A DNA stretch of 57,820 nt from Prevotella sp. Its GTDB lineage: Bacteria; Bacteroidota; Bacteroidia; Bacteroidales; Bacteroidaceae. The position numbers and the translations under genes were made by a program. Where the stretch lies: contig JAFVGS010000021.1 in NCBI GenBank assembly GCA_017474845.1, forward strand, positions 1-57,820. The letters are read 5' to 3'. Within the stretch, counting starts at the first letter, position 1. Every line of letters begins with the position of its first letter. Of this stretch, positions 9,466 to 19,064 are shown in pieces. The notes beneath the pieces were generated by a model that made no database searches, was not told where the DNA came from, and was given only the letters and a program-made list of their open reading frames with translations.

Positions 9466-9972
9466 TTACAGCTTGCGGACGATGAAGGTAATAGTCACGC
9501 CGAATTCTTCGTTCTCGTATCGTAGCTGGAGGGTGTCGTCAGTAAAGTATACCACTTGTGCCAGCAATTTCTCCTCGCCATCGGGCTCCAGTTTCATATT
9601 GTGATTATCACACTGGTATTTCCCTTCGAAGATAACGTCGCCATAAGTGTCGTAGGCAATGAAAGTCCCATTGCGCACCATACCGTTGTAGCTGCCATCG
9701 TCGTTGAACACAAACTGGTCATAGGCAAAGTTCTCGGGCCTCAGATCAGTATCACCTTCAATCACCACATCACCTTCACCCCAGCCACGTTGCCAAGTGC
9801 CAACGATGACTTCGCCAAGCCGTCGGCCGTCGTCATCGCCACCACCGCAGGAATTGAAAAATAATAGGGAAGTTAAAAGGAAAAGAAAGGAAGTTAAAAG
9901 GAAGTTCAAAGGACGAAAGTAATGTCCCTTTGACTTCCCTATAACTTCCCTAAAACTTTCCTTTAACTTCAT
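9466..9972 (-). CDS. Lipocalin-like lipoprotein with micro-repeat-derived signal region
   Basis: 168 residues. The signal region is unusual: 24 residues (MKLKESFREVIGKSKGHYFR...) precede the hydrophobic stretch NFLLTSFLFLLTSLLFF, then NSC forms a lipobox followed by GGGDDD. The mature part (VGTWQRGW, DDGSYNGMVRNG, YQCDNHNMKLEPDG, VTITFIVRKL) has the layout of small Bacteroidota lipocalin-like lipoproteins. The DNA of the first 40 codons is built of GGGAAGTTAAA-type micro-repeats and their inverse, unlike the rest of the gene. The gene ends 8 bases after the asd stop on the same strand order asd then this gene, so it may share the asd transcript. Confidence 0.7.
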   Translation of the reverse strand: MKLKESFREVIGKSKGHYFRPLNFLLTSFLFLLTSLLFFNSCGGGDDDGRRLGEVIVGTWQRGWGEGDVVIEGDTDLRPENFAYDQFVFNDDGSYNGMVRNGTFIAYDTYGDVIFEGKYQCDNHNMKLEPDGEEKLLAQVVYFTDDTLQLRYENEEFGVTITFIVRKL

Positions 9973-9979
9973 AGTAACT

Positions 9980-10993
9980 TTATTTCACGTTGCCAACCTT
10001 TACCAGATACTCAGCAATCTGCACGGCATTCAGGGCTGCACCCTTACGGATCTGGTCGCCAGAAAGCCAGAAGGTCAGACCGCAGTCGTCAGTGAGGTCT
10101 TTGCGGATACGTCCCACGTAGACGTCATCCTTGCCTGCTGTCTCGAGCGGCATAGGATAGGTGAGGGTAGATGGATCGTCTTTCAGCGTACAACCAGGGG
10201 CAGCGGCAATAGCCTTCTGTGCCTCTTCGACGCTGATGGGCTTCTCCGTCTCAATCCATACGGACTCAGAGTGGGAGCGGAGAGAACTTACACGAACACA
10301 CATGGCTGAGCACTTGGCATCGGTATGCATGATCTTGCGGGTCTCGTTGTACATCTTCATCTCCTCCTTCGTGTAGCCATTGGGCTGGAAGACATCAATC
10401 TGGGGAATCACATTGTAAGCCAACTGGTGGGCGAACTTCTTGACGGTCTTCACCTCGCCTTCCTCCACCATCTCCTTGTACTGCTGCTGGAGTTCTGCCA
10501 TAGCGGCAGCACCAGCTCCAGAGGCACTCTGATAGGAGGCCACGTGGATGCGCTTGATATGAGAGATGTTCTCCAATGGCTGGAGTACGACCACCATCAT
10601 GATCGTTGTGCAGTTCGGGTTGGCGATGATGCCACGAGGACGGTTCAGGGCGTCCTCTGCATTGCACTCAGGCACTACAAGGGGTACATCGTCATCCATA
10701 CGGAAGGCGCTGGAGTTGTCAATCATTACGGCACCATACTTTGTGATTGTCTCTGCGAACTCCTTGGATGTGCCTGCACCTGCCGAAGTAAAGGCGATAT
10801 CGACGTCTTTGAAATCATCATTATGCTGAAGCAACTTCACCTCAATCTCTTTTCCCTTGAAGGTATATTTTTTGCCTGCGCTGCGCTCTGAACCAAACAA
10901 CACCAGTTCATCCATCGGGAAATTCCTCTCGTCAAGAATCCGCAGGAACTCCTGTCCCACGGCTCCACTTGCACCTACAATTGCTACTTTCAT
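9980..10993 (-). CDS. asd: Aspartate-semialdehyde dehydrogenase
   Basis: 337 residues. Catalyses reduction of aspartyl phosphate to aspartate semialdehyde, the shared step to lysine, diaminopimelate, threonine and methionine. The N-terminus [20 protein letters not shown] is a Rossmann NADPH site. The active-site Cys is in NPNCTT (about 128) and the active-site His in SLRSHSES (about 240). The frame extends to 11059, but the ATG at 10993 matches the family N-terminus and lies after the promoter at 11030-11037. Confidence 0.97.
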   Translation of the reverse strand: MKVAIVGASGAVGQEFLRILDERNFPMDELVLFGSERSAGKKYTFKGKEIEVKLLQHNDDFKDVDIAFTSAGAGTSKEFAETITKYGAVMIDNSSAFRMDDDVPLVVPECNAEDALNRPRGIIANPNCTTIMMVVVLQPLENISHIKRIHVASYQSASGAGAAAMAELQQQYKEMVEEGEVKTVKKFAHQLAYNVIPQIDVFQPNGYTKEEMKMYNETRKIMHTDAKCSAMCVRVSSLRSHSESVWIETEKPISVEEAQKAIAAAPGCTLKDDPSTLTYPMPLETAGKDDVYVGRIRKDLTDDCGLTFWLSGDQIRKGAALNAVQIAEYLVKVGNVK

Positions 10994-11029
10994 CTTACCT
11001 TTTTTCTTTAATTGGTTACAATTTGGCTG

Positions 11030-11037
11030 CAAAGGTA
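11030..11037 (-). promoter_or_regulatory. -7 element of asd
   Basis: Minus-strand TACCTTTG, 36 bases upstream of the asd ATG. Confidence 0.6.
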
Positions 11038-11041
11038 CGAA

Positions 11042-11130
11042 AAAATGGATAATGGACAATGGAAAATGGTTATTTTTTCAGTGGCGGCAGCAAATTATTC
11101 ACTTTTCACTCTTCACTTTTCACTTAAAAA
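11042..11130 (+). repeat. Composite promoter-proximal repeat, copy A
   Basis: GGATAATGGACAATGG-type repeats, then GGCGGCAGCAAATT, then TTCACTTTTCACTCTTCACT-type repeats. It ends 4 bases before the -7 element of the antiporter gene. A near-identical copy in the same orientation to its gene lies at 41127-41205 on the minus strand. Confidence 0.75.
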
Positions 11131-11133
11131 TCG

Positions 11134-11141
11134 TACCTTTG
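11134..11141 (+). promoter_or_regulatory. -7 element of the CPA2 antiporter
   Basis: TACCTTTG ends 8 bases before the ATG at 11150, implying a leader of only a few bases. Confidence 0.6.
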
Positions 11142-11149
11142 CACACAGA

Positions 11150-13270
11150 ATGACATTATTGACGTCATATTTGCCAATCACAGACCCCACGTTGATTTTC
11201 TTTGTGGTGTTGTTGATTATCCTCGTTGCACCGATTGTGATGAGTAAACTGCGTATCCCGCATATCATTGGTATGGTGCTGGCGGGTGTGATAATCGGGC
11301 AGTATGGTTTCAATATTTTGGTACGCGACAACTCCTTCGAACTATTCGGCAGGGTGGGACTCTATTATATCATGTTTCTGGCTGGTTTGGAGATGGACAT
11401 GGAGGGTGTGAAGAAACAGACACGCTCGTTTATCGTCTTCGGACTGCTCACCTGTTTTGTGCCATTGATCCTGACGTATGTGATGGCTATTACTATGCTT
11501 GGATACTCTTCGACGGCCTCTTTCCTGTTGGGATGTATCATGGCCTCCAATACACTCATAGCTTACCCCATCATCGGCCGTTATGGTCTGCAACGCCACC
11601 AAAGTGTGATGCTCAGCGTGGGTTCGTCAATGATTTCGTTGTTCATGGCCCTGGTGATGCTTGCAGCATTCTCAGGTTCCTTCGAGAGCGGTAGTGGCTG
11701 GCTGTTCTGGATACTCTTCGTAGTGAAGTTCGCTGTCTTCTGTGCGGGCAGCATCATCCTGATACCCAAGTTGACGCGCTATTTTCTCCGTCGTTACAGC
11801 GATGCGGTGATGCAATATATCTTCGTATTGGGCATCATGTTCCTCAGTGCAGCCCTCACCTCGCTCATCGGTATTGAGGGAATCTTTGGCGCTTTCTTCT
11901 CCGGACTGATCCTCAACAGATATATCCCCCACGTCTCACCCCTGATGAACCGCATCGAGTTTATCGGCAACGCCCTGTTCATCCCCTATTTCTTGATTGG
12001 TGTTGGTATGCTCATCAACGTGCGCACTCTTTTTACGGGTATCGACATGCTGTGGATTGTATTCCTCATCGCCTTTTTCGGCACTTTCGGAAAGGCGGCA
12101 GCAGCCTATATATCCAGCCTTCTCTTCCGTCTGTCGAAGGCTGATGGTAATATGATGTTCGGCTTGACATCCGCCCATGCGGCAGGTGCCATCGCGATGG
12201 TGATGGTGGGTATGCGGTTGGAGGTGGCTCAAGGACAGTATTTGGTGAACGATGATATGCTTAACGGCGTGGTGATCATGATTCTTGTCACTTGTGTCAT
12301 CAGCACCCTGATGACTGAGCATGCCGCTCAGCAAATTATCCTGCAAGAGAAGAGACATCCTCATGTTGACAGTCCCCAGACTGATGATGAAAAGATTCTG
12401 CTCTGCGTGAAGTATCCTGAGATTGCCCCGCATTTGCTCTATCTCTCTATCCTGATGCGTGACCAGCGGTTGAATCGTGAACTGGTGGCACTGAACGTTG
12501 TCTATGATGACCAGAATAGCAATACCGCCAGACAACAGGGCCTACAGTTGCTTGAACGTTTGCAGCAGACCGCCAGTGCTTCCGATGTCAAGGTGCAGAC
12601 ACAGGTGCGCCTCGCCACGAACATAGCCAACGGCATCAAGCATGCCTTCCGGGAGTTTGCCTGTTCGGAGATTATCATGGGTATGCACGTCCATACGGAT
12701 ATCAACCCCCGCTTCTGGGGTGAGTTCATTCAGAGTCTCTATAACGGTCTGAACCGTCAGATCATACTTATCCGCTTCGTTCAGCCAATGTCTACCTTGC
12801 GTAGAATACAGGTCGTGGTGCCGTCCAGGGCCGAGTTCGAGCCGGGCTTCCACCGTTGGCTGGAGCGCCTGAGCCGTCTGGCGGGACAGTTAGACTGCCG
12901 TATACAGTTTCATGGGCGTAACGAGTCATTGGTTCTGATAGCGGAATACATCAACAACCGCCATCCGAGCGTAAGGGCCGAATATACGCATATGGAACAC
13001 TGGAACGAACTACCGCGATTGGCTGCCGGCATCGCTGAAGACCATCTCTTCGTGGTGGTGACTGCCCGTAAGGGAACCATCTCATACAAGAACGCCTTAG
13101 AACGGTTACCAGATGAACTGCAAAAACATTTCTCAGGAAAGAACCTCATGATCATCTTCCCAGACCAGTTCGGTAACACAAAGGATGAGCGCATGAGCTT
13201 CACTGAAGCACAGCACCATGAGGAGAAGAGTATTTATGACACCATATCCAAGTGGATACATAAATCGTAA
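11150..13270 (+). CDS. Cation:proton antiporter, CPA2 family
   Basis: 706 residues. The first about 400 are a dozen or so membrane segments of the KefB/NapA type, with VVLLIILVAPIVMSKLRIPH at the start and the core GLYYIMFLAGLEMDMEGVKK and GIEGIFGAFFSGLILNR. The C-terminal about 290 residues are cytoplasmic and resemble tandem universal-stress-protein folds (ILLCVKYPEIAPHLLYLSIL; QVVVPSRAEFEPGFHRWLER), not a RCK/TrkA-N domain. Probable role is Na+ or K+ efflux against protons. The start at 11150 is chosen because the promoter is at 11134-11141; the open frame upstream is made of micro-repeats. Divergent from asd. Confidence 0.87.
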   Translation: MTLLTSYLPITDPTLIFFVVLLIILVAPIVMSKLRIPHIIGMVLAGVIIGQYGFNILVRDNSFELFGRVGLYYIMFLAGLEMDMEGVKKQTRSFIVFGLLTCFVPLILTYVMAITMLGYSSTASFLLGCIMASNTLIAYPIIGRYGLQRHQSVMLSVGSSMISLFMALVMLAAFSGSFESGSGWLFWILFVVKFAVFCAGSIILIPKLTRYFLRRYSDAVMQYIFVLGIMFLSAALTSLIGIEGIFGAFFSGLILNRYIPHVSPLMNRIEFIGNALFIPYFLIGVGMLINVRTLFTGIDMLWIVFLIAFFGTFGKAAAAYISSLLFRLSKADGNMMFGLTSAHAAGAIAMVMVGMRLEVAQGQYLVNDDMLNGVVIMILVTCVISTLMTEHAAQQIILQEKRHPHVDSPQTDDEKILLCVKYPEIAPHLLYLSILMRDQRLNRELVALNVVYDDQNSNTARQQGLQLLERLQQTASASDVKVQTQVRLATNIANGIKHAFREFACSEIIMGMHVHTDINPRFWGEFIQSLYNGLNRQIILIRFVQPMSTLRRIQVVVPSRAEFEPGFHRWLERLSRLAGQLDCRIQFHGRNESLVLIAEYINNRHPSVRAEYTHMEHWNELPRLAAGIAEDHLFVVVTARKGTISYKNALERLPDELQKHFSGKNLMIIFPDQFGNTKDERMSFTEAQHHEEKSIYDTISKWIHKS

Positions 13271-13294
13271 ATCCGTAAATCGTAAATATCCATC
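13262..13294 (+). repeat. Micro-repeat tract between antiporter and lolD
   Basis: Three imperfect copies of TAAATCGTAAATCC-like sequence overlapping the antiporter stop. Confidence 0.6.
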
Positions 13295-14014
13295 ATGATA
13301 GATATAAAGAATATAACGAAGAGTTTTGGGACACTTCAGGTGCTCAAAGGCATAGACCTCCATATTGACAAAGGCGAGGTGGTCAGCATTGTTGGTCCCA
13401 GTGGTGCAGGTAAGACAACCCTGCTACAGATTATAGGAACTTTAGACCGTCCTGACACAGGTTCTGTCTGTGTCGACGGCATCGATACTAGCCGCCTGCC
13501 TGCAAAGAAACTGTCTGATTTCCGCAACCAGCATCTGGGTTTTGTGTTCCAATTCCATCAGTTATTACCGGAGTTCACAGCTATCGAGAATATTATGATT
13601 CCTGCCTATATTGCGGGAACGTCCCAAAAGGCGTCCAAGGCCCGTGCCGAGGAACTGCTTCGATTCATGGGCCTGAGTGATCGAGCATCACATAAACCAA
13701 ACGAACTGTCGGGTGGAGAGAAACAGCGCATTGCCGTAGCCCGTGCATTGGTCAACAACCCTGCTGTTATCTTGGCTGACGAACCTTCTGGCTCCCTTGA
13801 TACACGTAACAAGGAAGACTTGCATAAGTTGTTCTTCGACCTGCGTGATCAGTTCGGACAGACGTTTGTTATTGTCACCCACGATGAATCTCTCGCTGCT
13901 ATTACTGACCGCACCATTCACCTGCGTGACGGTCTGATTGAGGTTCCACAAATTGAAGTCCTACAAACCGAGGAAGAATGCTTAAACTTGGAGACTACAA
14001 TACCCTCAGAATAA
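13295..14014 (+). CDS. lolD: LolD-type ABC transporter ATP-binding protein
   Basis: 239 residues. Walker A GPSGAGKT (about 34-41), Q-loop region [17 protein letters not shown], signature [15 protein letters not shown], Walker [14 protein letters not shown]-loop THDES. The [15 protein letters not shown] segment is typical of the MacB/LolD group that energises lipoprotein release from the inner membrane. LolC/E partners are not in the window. The C-terminal tail after about 215 is unusual, and its last 37 bases overlap the next gene in a different frame. Confidence 0.85.
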   Translation: MIDIKNITKSFGTLQVLKGIDLHIDKGEVVSIVGPSGAGKTTLLQIIGTLDRPDTGSVCVDGIDTSRLPAKKLSDFRNQHLGFVFQFHQLLPEFTAIENIMIPAYIAGTSQKASKARAEELLRFMGLSDRASHKPNELSGGEKQRIAVARALVNNPAVILADEPSGSLDTRNKEDLHKLFFDLRDQFGQTFVIVTHDESLAAITDRTIHLRDGLIEVPQIEVLQTEEECLNLETTIPSE

Positions 14015-14601
14015 AGAAACGTACGGATTACGGTCTTTATTTGGACGGTGGTGACGAGGGAAATATCCTGTTGCCTAACCGTTATGTCACACAGGATATG
14101 CATATTGGTGATAATCTGGAAGTTTTCATCTATCTTGACCAGGATGAGCGGACCATAGCCACTACGGAACATCCGATAGCCAAGGTGGGTGAGTTCGCTT
14201 ATCTGGAATGCGCCTGGACGAATGAGTACGGCGCTTTTCTTAAATGGGGATTGATGAAGGATCTCTTCTGCCCATTCCGTGAGCAGAAGCAGCGGATGGA
14301 AATTGGGAAAACCTACTATGTCTATATCATGGAAGACGAAAAGACCCATCGGCTGATGGCGACAGCGAAGGTCGAACGCTACCAGAAGTTTGACGGACGC
14401 CAGCGCGTGCTGGATTTTGCAGAAGTGCTGCTCCGTTATCTCTATGAACACGATGGCAAGTGCGAACTTGGCGACAAGTCGCCTGCTGAGCAGATCTATG
14501 AGCGTTTTCAGGTCTCAAAGAAAGATTATAAAAAAGCCATCGGCGATCTGTATCGCCGACGGCTTATCACTATCTCCGAAAAGGGTATTCAATTAATTTA
14601 G
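13978..14601 (+). CDS. S1-domain RNA-binding protein, CvfB-like, short form
   Basis: 207 residues. The N-terminus [20 protein letters not shown] and the following [11 protein letters not shown] match the first S1-like module of the CvfB family (PF13509). A second S1-like module includes [20 protein letters not shown] and [14 protein letters not shown]. The C-terminus ([33 protein letters not shown]) is the family winged helix. It is shorter than the roughly 280-residue Gram-positive proteins. Overlaps lolD by 37 bases and shares the four bases TTAG (14598-14601) with the convergent asnS stop. Confidence 0.85.
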   Translation: MLKLGDYNTLRIKKRTDYGLYLDGGDEGNILLPNRYVTQDMHIGDNLEVFIYLDQDERTIATTEHPIAKVGEFAYLECAWTNEYGAFLKWGLMKDLFCPFREQKQRMEIGKTYYVYIMEDEKTHRLMATAKVERYQKFDGRQRVLDFAEVLLRYLYEHDGKCELGDKSPAEQIYERFQVSKKDYKKAIGDLYRRRLITISEKGIQLI

Positions 14602-16037
14602 AATTCTGCAGATTTTGGCGTTCTCGGGAAGGGTATGACGTCGCGGATGTTCTGCATGCCCGTGACGAACAGGATTAGACGCTCGAAGCCGAGACCGAAA
14701 CCTGCATGGGGACAAGTACCCCATCGACGTGTGTCAAGATACCACCAAAGATGCGTGGTGTCCATCTTTCGACGTTCCACCTCGCCCATCAGCTTGTCGT
14801 AACTCTCCTCACGGACAGAACCGCCGATGATCTCGCCAATCTGTGGGAACAGCACGTCGGTGCCCTGCATCGTGGGACCAGGAGCAACAGCGCCCTTATA
14901 GCCTACAGAACCACCATCTGCTGTATCCGCATTCTGCTTCATGTAGAACGACTTGAACTCACGCGGGTAGTCCGTCATGATAACAGGTTTCTTGAAATGC
15001 TCCTCAACCAGGTAGCGCTCATGCTCAGAAGCCAGATCATCGCCCCAGTTGCAGGGGAACTCAAACTTCTTACCGTTCTTAATAGCCTCCTGTAGGATGT
15101 TGATACCTTCAGTATAAGGCAGACGGACAAAGGTCTCTTTCAGCACACCTTCCAAACGGGCGATAAGGGTCTTGTCAATCATCTGGTTCAGGAATGCCAG
15201 GTCGTCCTTACAGTTGTCCAATGCCCAACGGACACAATATTTGATGAAGTCCTCCTCGAGGTCCATCAGTTCCTCCTGGTCGAGGAAGGCCACTTCAGGC
15301 TCCACCATCCAGAACTCTGCAAGATGACGAGGTGTGTTGGAATTCTCTGCACGGAAGGTCGGTCCAAACGTATAGATGGCTCCCAAAGCAGTGGCACCAA
15401 GCTCACCCTCCAGCTGGCCAGATACTGTCAGTGAGGTCTGCTCACCGAAGAAATCATCATCATAGATAATTTTCCCCTGCTCGTCCTTCTTCAGGTCATA
15501 GAGGTTCTTCGTGGTCACCTGGAACATATTCCCTGCTCCCTCACAGTCAGAAGCAGTAATCAGTGGGGTATGGAAATAGAAGAATCCATGCTCATGGAAA
15601 TAGGTATGGATAGCCATTGCCATATTGTGACGGATGCGCATGACTGCTCCGAATGTGTTGGTGCGAAGACGCATGTGGGCGTTCTTACGCATCACCTCGA
15701 AGCTTTGTCCCTTTTTCTGCATCGGATAGGTGTTGTCGCAGAGACCATATATTTCCAGTTTCGTTGCCTGGATCTCACTACTCTGTCCGGCACCCTGACT
15801 CTCCACCAGCACACCTTCTGCACAGATACATGCTCCAGTCGTAATATCCTTCAAGAGTTGCTCGTCGAACTTTGTCGGGTCAACGACAACCTGTACATTC
15901 TTAATGGTGGAACCATCATTCAAGGCGATAAAGTCAACTGCCTTTGAAGAGCGGTGCGTACGCACCCAACCCTTCACGCAGATGTCTTTGCCGTATTCTG
16001 TACTCTGCAGTACATCGATAATCTTTGTCCTTATCAC
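14598..16037 (-). CDS. asnS: Asparagine--tRNA ligase
   Basis: 479 residues. Class II aminoacyl-tRNA synthetase: an OB-fold anticodon-binding domain ([20 protein letters not shown]), then the catalytic core with motif 2 [20 protein letters not shown] and motif 3 [20 protein letters not shown]. AsnRS is favoured over AspRS by the length and the [15 protein letters not shown] end. The start codon is GTG at 16037, 17 bases after the rluB stop; this is the third gene of a purB-rluB-asnS cluster. Confidence 0.95.
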   Translation of the reverse strand: MIRTKIIDVLQSTEYGKDICVKGWVRTHRSSKAVDFIALNDGSTIKNVQVVVDPTKFDEQLLKDITTGACICAEGVLVESQGAGQSSEIQATKLEIYGLCDNTYPMQKKGQSFEVMRKNAHMRLRTNTFGAVMRIRHNMAMAIHTYFHEHGFFYFHTPLITASDCEGAGNMFQVTTKNLYDLKKDEQGKIIYDDDFFGEQTSLTVSGQLEGELGATALGAIYTFGPTFRAENSNTPRHLAEFWMVEPEVAFLDQEELMDLEEDFIKYCVRWALDNCKDDLAFLNQMIDKTLIARLEGVLKETFVRLPYTEGINILQEAIKNGKKFEFPCNWGDDLASEHERYLVEEHFKKPVIMTDYPREFKSFYMKQNADTADGGSVGYKGAVAPGPTMQGTDVLFPQIGEIIGGSVREESYDKLMGEVERRKMDTTHLWWYLDTRRWGTCPHAGFGLGFERLILFVTGMQNIRDVIPFPRTPKSAEF

Positions 16038-16054
16038 TTTTTTATTATTTACCT

Positions 16055-17440
16055 TTATTCATATGCTCCCATGCGCAGACGATCGACCTCTTCCTCTGTG
16101 AGATAGCGCCAGTCACCACGCTTCAGGTTCTTCTTTGTCAGACCGGCAAACTGTACGCGGTCCAATTTCTGCACACGATAACCCAGTGATTCGAAGATAC
16201 GACGCACAATACGGTTCTTGCCGCTGTGGATCTCTATGCCCACCTGTTTTTTGTCTGTCGGACTGGCATACTGTACATCGTCGGCTTTGATCTCGCCATC
16301 TTCGAGTTGTATACCGTCGGCAATCTGCTGCAGGTCATGGGCTGTCACGTTCTTGTCAAGGAATACGTGATAAATCTTCTTCTTCAAATACTTCGGATGG
16401 GTCAGCTTGGAGGCTAGATCGCCATCATTCGTCAACAGGAGGACACCTGTCGTGTTGCGGTCAAGGCGTCCCACTGGATAGATACGTTCCGGACATGCGT
16501 TCTTCACAAGATCCATCACGGTCTTGCGCTGCTGGGGATCGTCACTCGTCGTCACGTAATCCTTCGGTTTGTTCAGCAGGACATATACCTTCTTCTCAAT
16601 TTTGACGGGCTGGTCGTGGAACATCACCGTATCGGTGCGCAACACCTTGGTTCCCAGTTCCGTCACGACCTCACCGTTGACGGTGACGACGCCAGCCTGG
16701 ATGAACTCATCAGCCTCACGACGACTGCAAATACCTGCATTGGCAAGGAACTTGTTCAAGCGAAGCGGCTCGTTCGGATCAATGTTCACCTCCTTGTACT
16801 CGATACGCTTCTTCATGCTATACTTGGCATTCGGATCGTAGTCTGCCGTATGCTGGCGTGGCCCTTTCTTATAGGCCCCCGGCTTGCCGTAGGGTTTCTG
16901 ATAACCACCCTGGCGCTGCTGGTATCCACCACCCTGTCCCTGACGGGGCTGATAGCCTCCCTGACGCTGCTGGTATCCACCCTGACGGGGCTGATAACCG
17001 CCTTCTTGTCCCTGACGTGACTGGTATTCACCTTGACGTGGCTGATAGCCTCCCTGACGCTGCTGGTATCCTCCTTGACGGGGCTGATAACCGCCTTCCT
17101 GTCCCTGACGGGGTTGATAGCCACCCTGGCGCTGCTGGTATCCGCCTTGACGGGGCTGATAGCCACCCTGACGCTGACGGGGCTGGTATCCACCTTGGCT
17201 CCGCTGTGTGTTGCCTTCGAACAGAGCTGCGCCAAAACCTTCAGGGCGGAACCCGCCCTCATCATTGTCATGGCGACGGTAGTCCTGACGTTCAAAAGGA
17301 GGACGCTGGACAGTATGTATACGGGGACGTGGTGTACGTCTTGCTTCTCTCTGACCGCTCGGCTCTGCCGCTTGGCTTCGCCAAGAACCTTCCTGCTGTG
17401 TTGTTTCCTCTTGTTTCTTTTCGTTATTCTCGATATCCAT
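16055..17440 (-). CDS. rluB: 23S rRNA pseudouridine synthase (RluB/RsuA family) with N-terminal GGYQPRQ repeats
   Basis: 461 residues. After a Glu/Gln/Lys/Arg-rich start, about 13 repeats of the seven- to nine-residue unit GGYQPRQ (variants [16 protein letters not shown]) occupy about residues 75-185. This is a Gly/Tyr/Gln/Arg low-complexity region. The S4 RNA-binding domain follows ([20 protein letters not shown]), then the catalytic domain with [18 protein letters not shown] (catalytic Asp about 324) and the [20 protein letters not shown] end typical of RsuA/RluB. The frame extends to 17506, but MDIENN at 17440 is the first start after the purB stop. The repeat is encoded by tandem 21-27-bp DNA repeats and may vary in copy number. 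Confidence 0.9.
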   Translation of the reverse strand: MDIENNEKKQEETTQQEGSWRSQAAEPSGQREARRTPRPRIHTVQRPPFERQDYRRHDNDEGGFRPEGFGAALFEGNTQRSQGGYQPRQRQGGYQPRQGGYQQRQGGYQPRQGQEGGYQPRQGGYQQRQGGYQPRQGEYQSRQGQEGGYQPRQGGYQQRQGGYQPRQGQGGGYQQRQGGYQKPYGKPGAYKKGPRQHTADYDPNAKYSMKKRIEYKEVNIDPNEPLRLNKFLANAGICSRREADEFIQAGVVTVNGEVVTELGTKVLRTDTVMFHDQPVKIEKKVYVLLNKPKDYVTTSDDPQQRKTVMDLVKNACPERIYPVGRLDRNTTGVLLLTNDGDLASKLTHPKYLKKKIYHVFLDKNVTAHDLQQIADGIQLEDGEIKADDVQYASPTDKKQVGIEIHSGKNRIVRRIFESLGYRVQKLDRVQFAGLTKKNLKRGDWRYLTEEEVDRLRMGAYE

Positions 17441-17462
17441 TTTCTTATATGTTTTTATGTGG

Positions 17463-18818
17463 TTAAATTCCTGTATATGTCGATGGACTGATGGCACGGA
17501 GCTCATTCTTCACATCCTCGCTGACTTCCAGCGTCTCAATAAAGTCCTGAATCTTTTCTGCCGTCAGTTTCTCGTTTGTTCTTGTGAGTGCCTTCAGTGT
17601 CTCGTAGGGGTTGGGATAAGCCTCGCGACGTAGAATGGTCTGGATGGCTTCTGCCACAACAGCCCATGTGTTGTCGAGGTCTTCCTGTAGTTTCTCCTCA
17701 TTGAGGATCAGCTTACGGAGTCCTTTCAGAGTGCTCTGGAAAGCAATCAGGCCGTGTCCCATGGGTACACCGACGTTACGCAATACCGTGGAGTCTGTCA
17801 GATCCCGCTGCAGACGGCTTACAGGCAGTTTCGCTGCGAGAAACTGAAGGATGGCATTGGCAATGCCGAGGTTGCCCTCAGAGTTCTCGTAGTCAATGGG
17901 GTTCACCTTATGGGGCATGGCACTACTGCCCACCTCGCCGGCCTTGATCTTCTGCTTGAAGTAATCCATAGAGATATACATCCAGAAATCACGGTCCAGG
18001 TCAATGATGATGGTGTTGATACGACGCATGGCGTCAAACAGACCGCCGAGCCAGTCGTAATTGGAAATCTGTGTAGTATATTGCTCACGTTCCAGTCCGA
18101 GCTTCTCGCTGACGAAACTGTTTCCAAACTCCCGCCAGTCGTACTGCGCGTAGGCCACGTGATGGGCATTGAAATTACCTGTGGCACCGCCGAACTTGGC
18201 TGTAAGGGGAATTTCTTTCAATCCGCGCAGTTGCTCTTCCAGACGATATACGTAGACCATGATTTCTTTCCCGAGACGGGTGGGAGATGCAGGCTGCCCG
18301 TGCGTCTTTGCCAGCATTGGGATATTCTTCCACTGCTCGGCATAGTCGTTGAGTTGCTCAATCAGTTCCTCTATCAGTGGGATATACACCTCTTCAAGAG
18401 CCTCTTTGATGCTCAGGGGCACACTCGTGTTGTTGATGTCCTGTGAAGTCAGTCCGAAATGGATGAATTCCTTGTAGACTTTCAACTCTGAGAGCTGGGG
18501 CTGTTGGTCAATCTGCTCCTTGATGTAGTACTCCACTGCCTTTACGTCGTGGTTGGTCACCTTCTCAATATCCTTGACACGCTGGGCATCAACAGGAGTG
18601 AGATGGCGATAGACATCACGGAGTGGTTCAAACAGTTCGTGGTTGACTTGTTGCAGTTGCGGCAGGGGGAGTTCACACAAAGCGATGAAGTATTCTATTT
18701 CCACACGTACCCTATAACGGATAAGGGCATATTCGGAGAAATAGCCTGCCAATGGTTCGGTTTTACTTCGATAACGGCCGTCAATAGGCGAGACGGCTGT
18801 CAGTGCATTTAATTCCAT
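17463..18818 (-). CDS. purB: Adenylosuccinate lyase
   Basis: 451 residues. Fumarase/aspartase superfamily enzyme acting twice in purine synthesis (SAICAR to AICAR; adenylosuccinate to AMP). Begins MELNALTAVSPIDGRYRSKT. The superfamily signature GSSAMPHKVNPIDYEN is present, as are TSQDINNTSVPLSI and KTHGQPASPTRLGKE (catalytic His region). The ATG at 18818 is chosen over the 18872 frame start on family alignment. First gene of the purB-rluB-asnS cluster, downstream of a promoter-like region with a palindrome at 18839-18852. Confidence 0.96.
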   Translation of the reverse strand: MELNALTAVSPIDGRYRSKTEPLAGYFSEYALIRYRVRVEIEYFIALCELPLPQLQQVNHELFEPLRDVYRHLTPVDAQRVKDIEKVTNHDVKAVEYYIKEQIDQQPQLSELKVYKEFIHFGLTSQDINNTSVPLSIKEALEEVYIPLIEELIEQLNDYAEQWKNIPMLAKTHGQPASPTRLGKEIMVYVYRLEEQLRGLKEIPLTAKFGGATGNFNAHHVAYAQYDWREFGNSFVSEKLGLEREQYTTQISNYDWLGGLFDAMRRINTIIIDLDRDFWMYISMDYFKQKIKAGEVGSSAMPHKVNPIDYENSEGNLGIANAILQFLAAKLPVSRLQRDLTDSTVLRNVGVPMGHGLIAFQSTLKGLRKLILNEEKLQEDLDNTWAVVAEAIQTILRREAYPNPYETLKALTRTNEKLTAEKIQDFIETLEVSEDVKNELRAISPSTYTGI

Positions 18819-18838
18819 GTTTTCTAATCCAAATTTTA

Positions 18839-18852
18839 TATAAGCGCTTATA
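18839..18852. promoter_or_regulatory. 14-bp palindrome in the purB promoter spacer
   Basis: TATAAGCGCTTATA is a perfect palindrome between a -33-like TTTTGG (minus strand, about 18859-18867) and a -7-like TAAAATTTG (18830-18838). The position suits an operator. The regulator is unknown. Confidence 0.45.
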
Positions 18853-18907
18853 CTTAAGCCCAAAACCAACAACCTCCACGGCTGCGGACGGGTCTATTAA
18901 TGTGTTG

Positions 18908-18982
18908 TGGGCGCTGACGGATTCGAACCGCCGACCCTCTGCTTGTAAGGCAGATGCTCTAAACCAGCTGAGCTAAGCGCCC
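18908..18982 (-). tRNA. tRNA-Val (anticodon UAC), copy 1
   Basis: 75 nt, standard cloverleaf: acceptor GGGCGCT/AGCGCCC, anticodon loop CTTACAA with UAC, T arm GGTTCGAATCC. Identical to the copy at 56056-56130. CCA is not fully encoded. Confidence 0.95.
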
Positions 18983-18998
18983 TTTCGTTTTGCGGCTG

Positions 18999-19006
18999 CA
19001 AAGGTA
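18999..19006 (-). promoter_or_regulatory. -7 element of tRNA-Val copy 1
   Basis: Minus-strand TACCTTTG, 16 bases upstream of the tRNA 5' end. Confidence 0.55.
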
Positions 19007-19020
19007 CTGAGAAAAAACGA

Positions 19021-19054
19021 AACTGCAAAATTTCCAGGCGGAAATTTTGCAGTT
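19021..19054. terminator. Bidirectional intrinsic terminator after the ACT gene
   Basis: A perfect 15-bp stem (AACTGCAAAATTTCC / GGAAATTTTGCAGTT) with a 4-base loop. On the minus strand it is followed by TCGTTTTTT. It ends the DUF349-paaK-ACT transcript and insulates tRNA-Val. A T6 tract is also present on the plus side. Confidence 0.88.
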
Positions 19055-19064
19055 CCAGTCTTTT

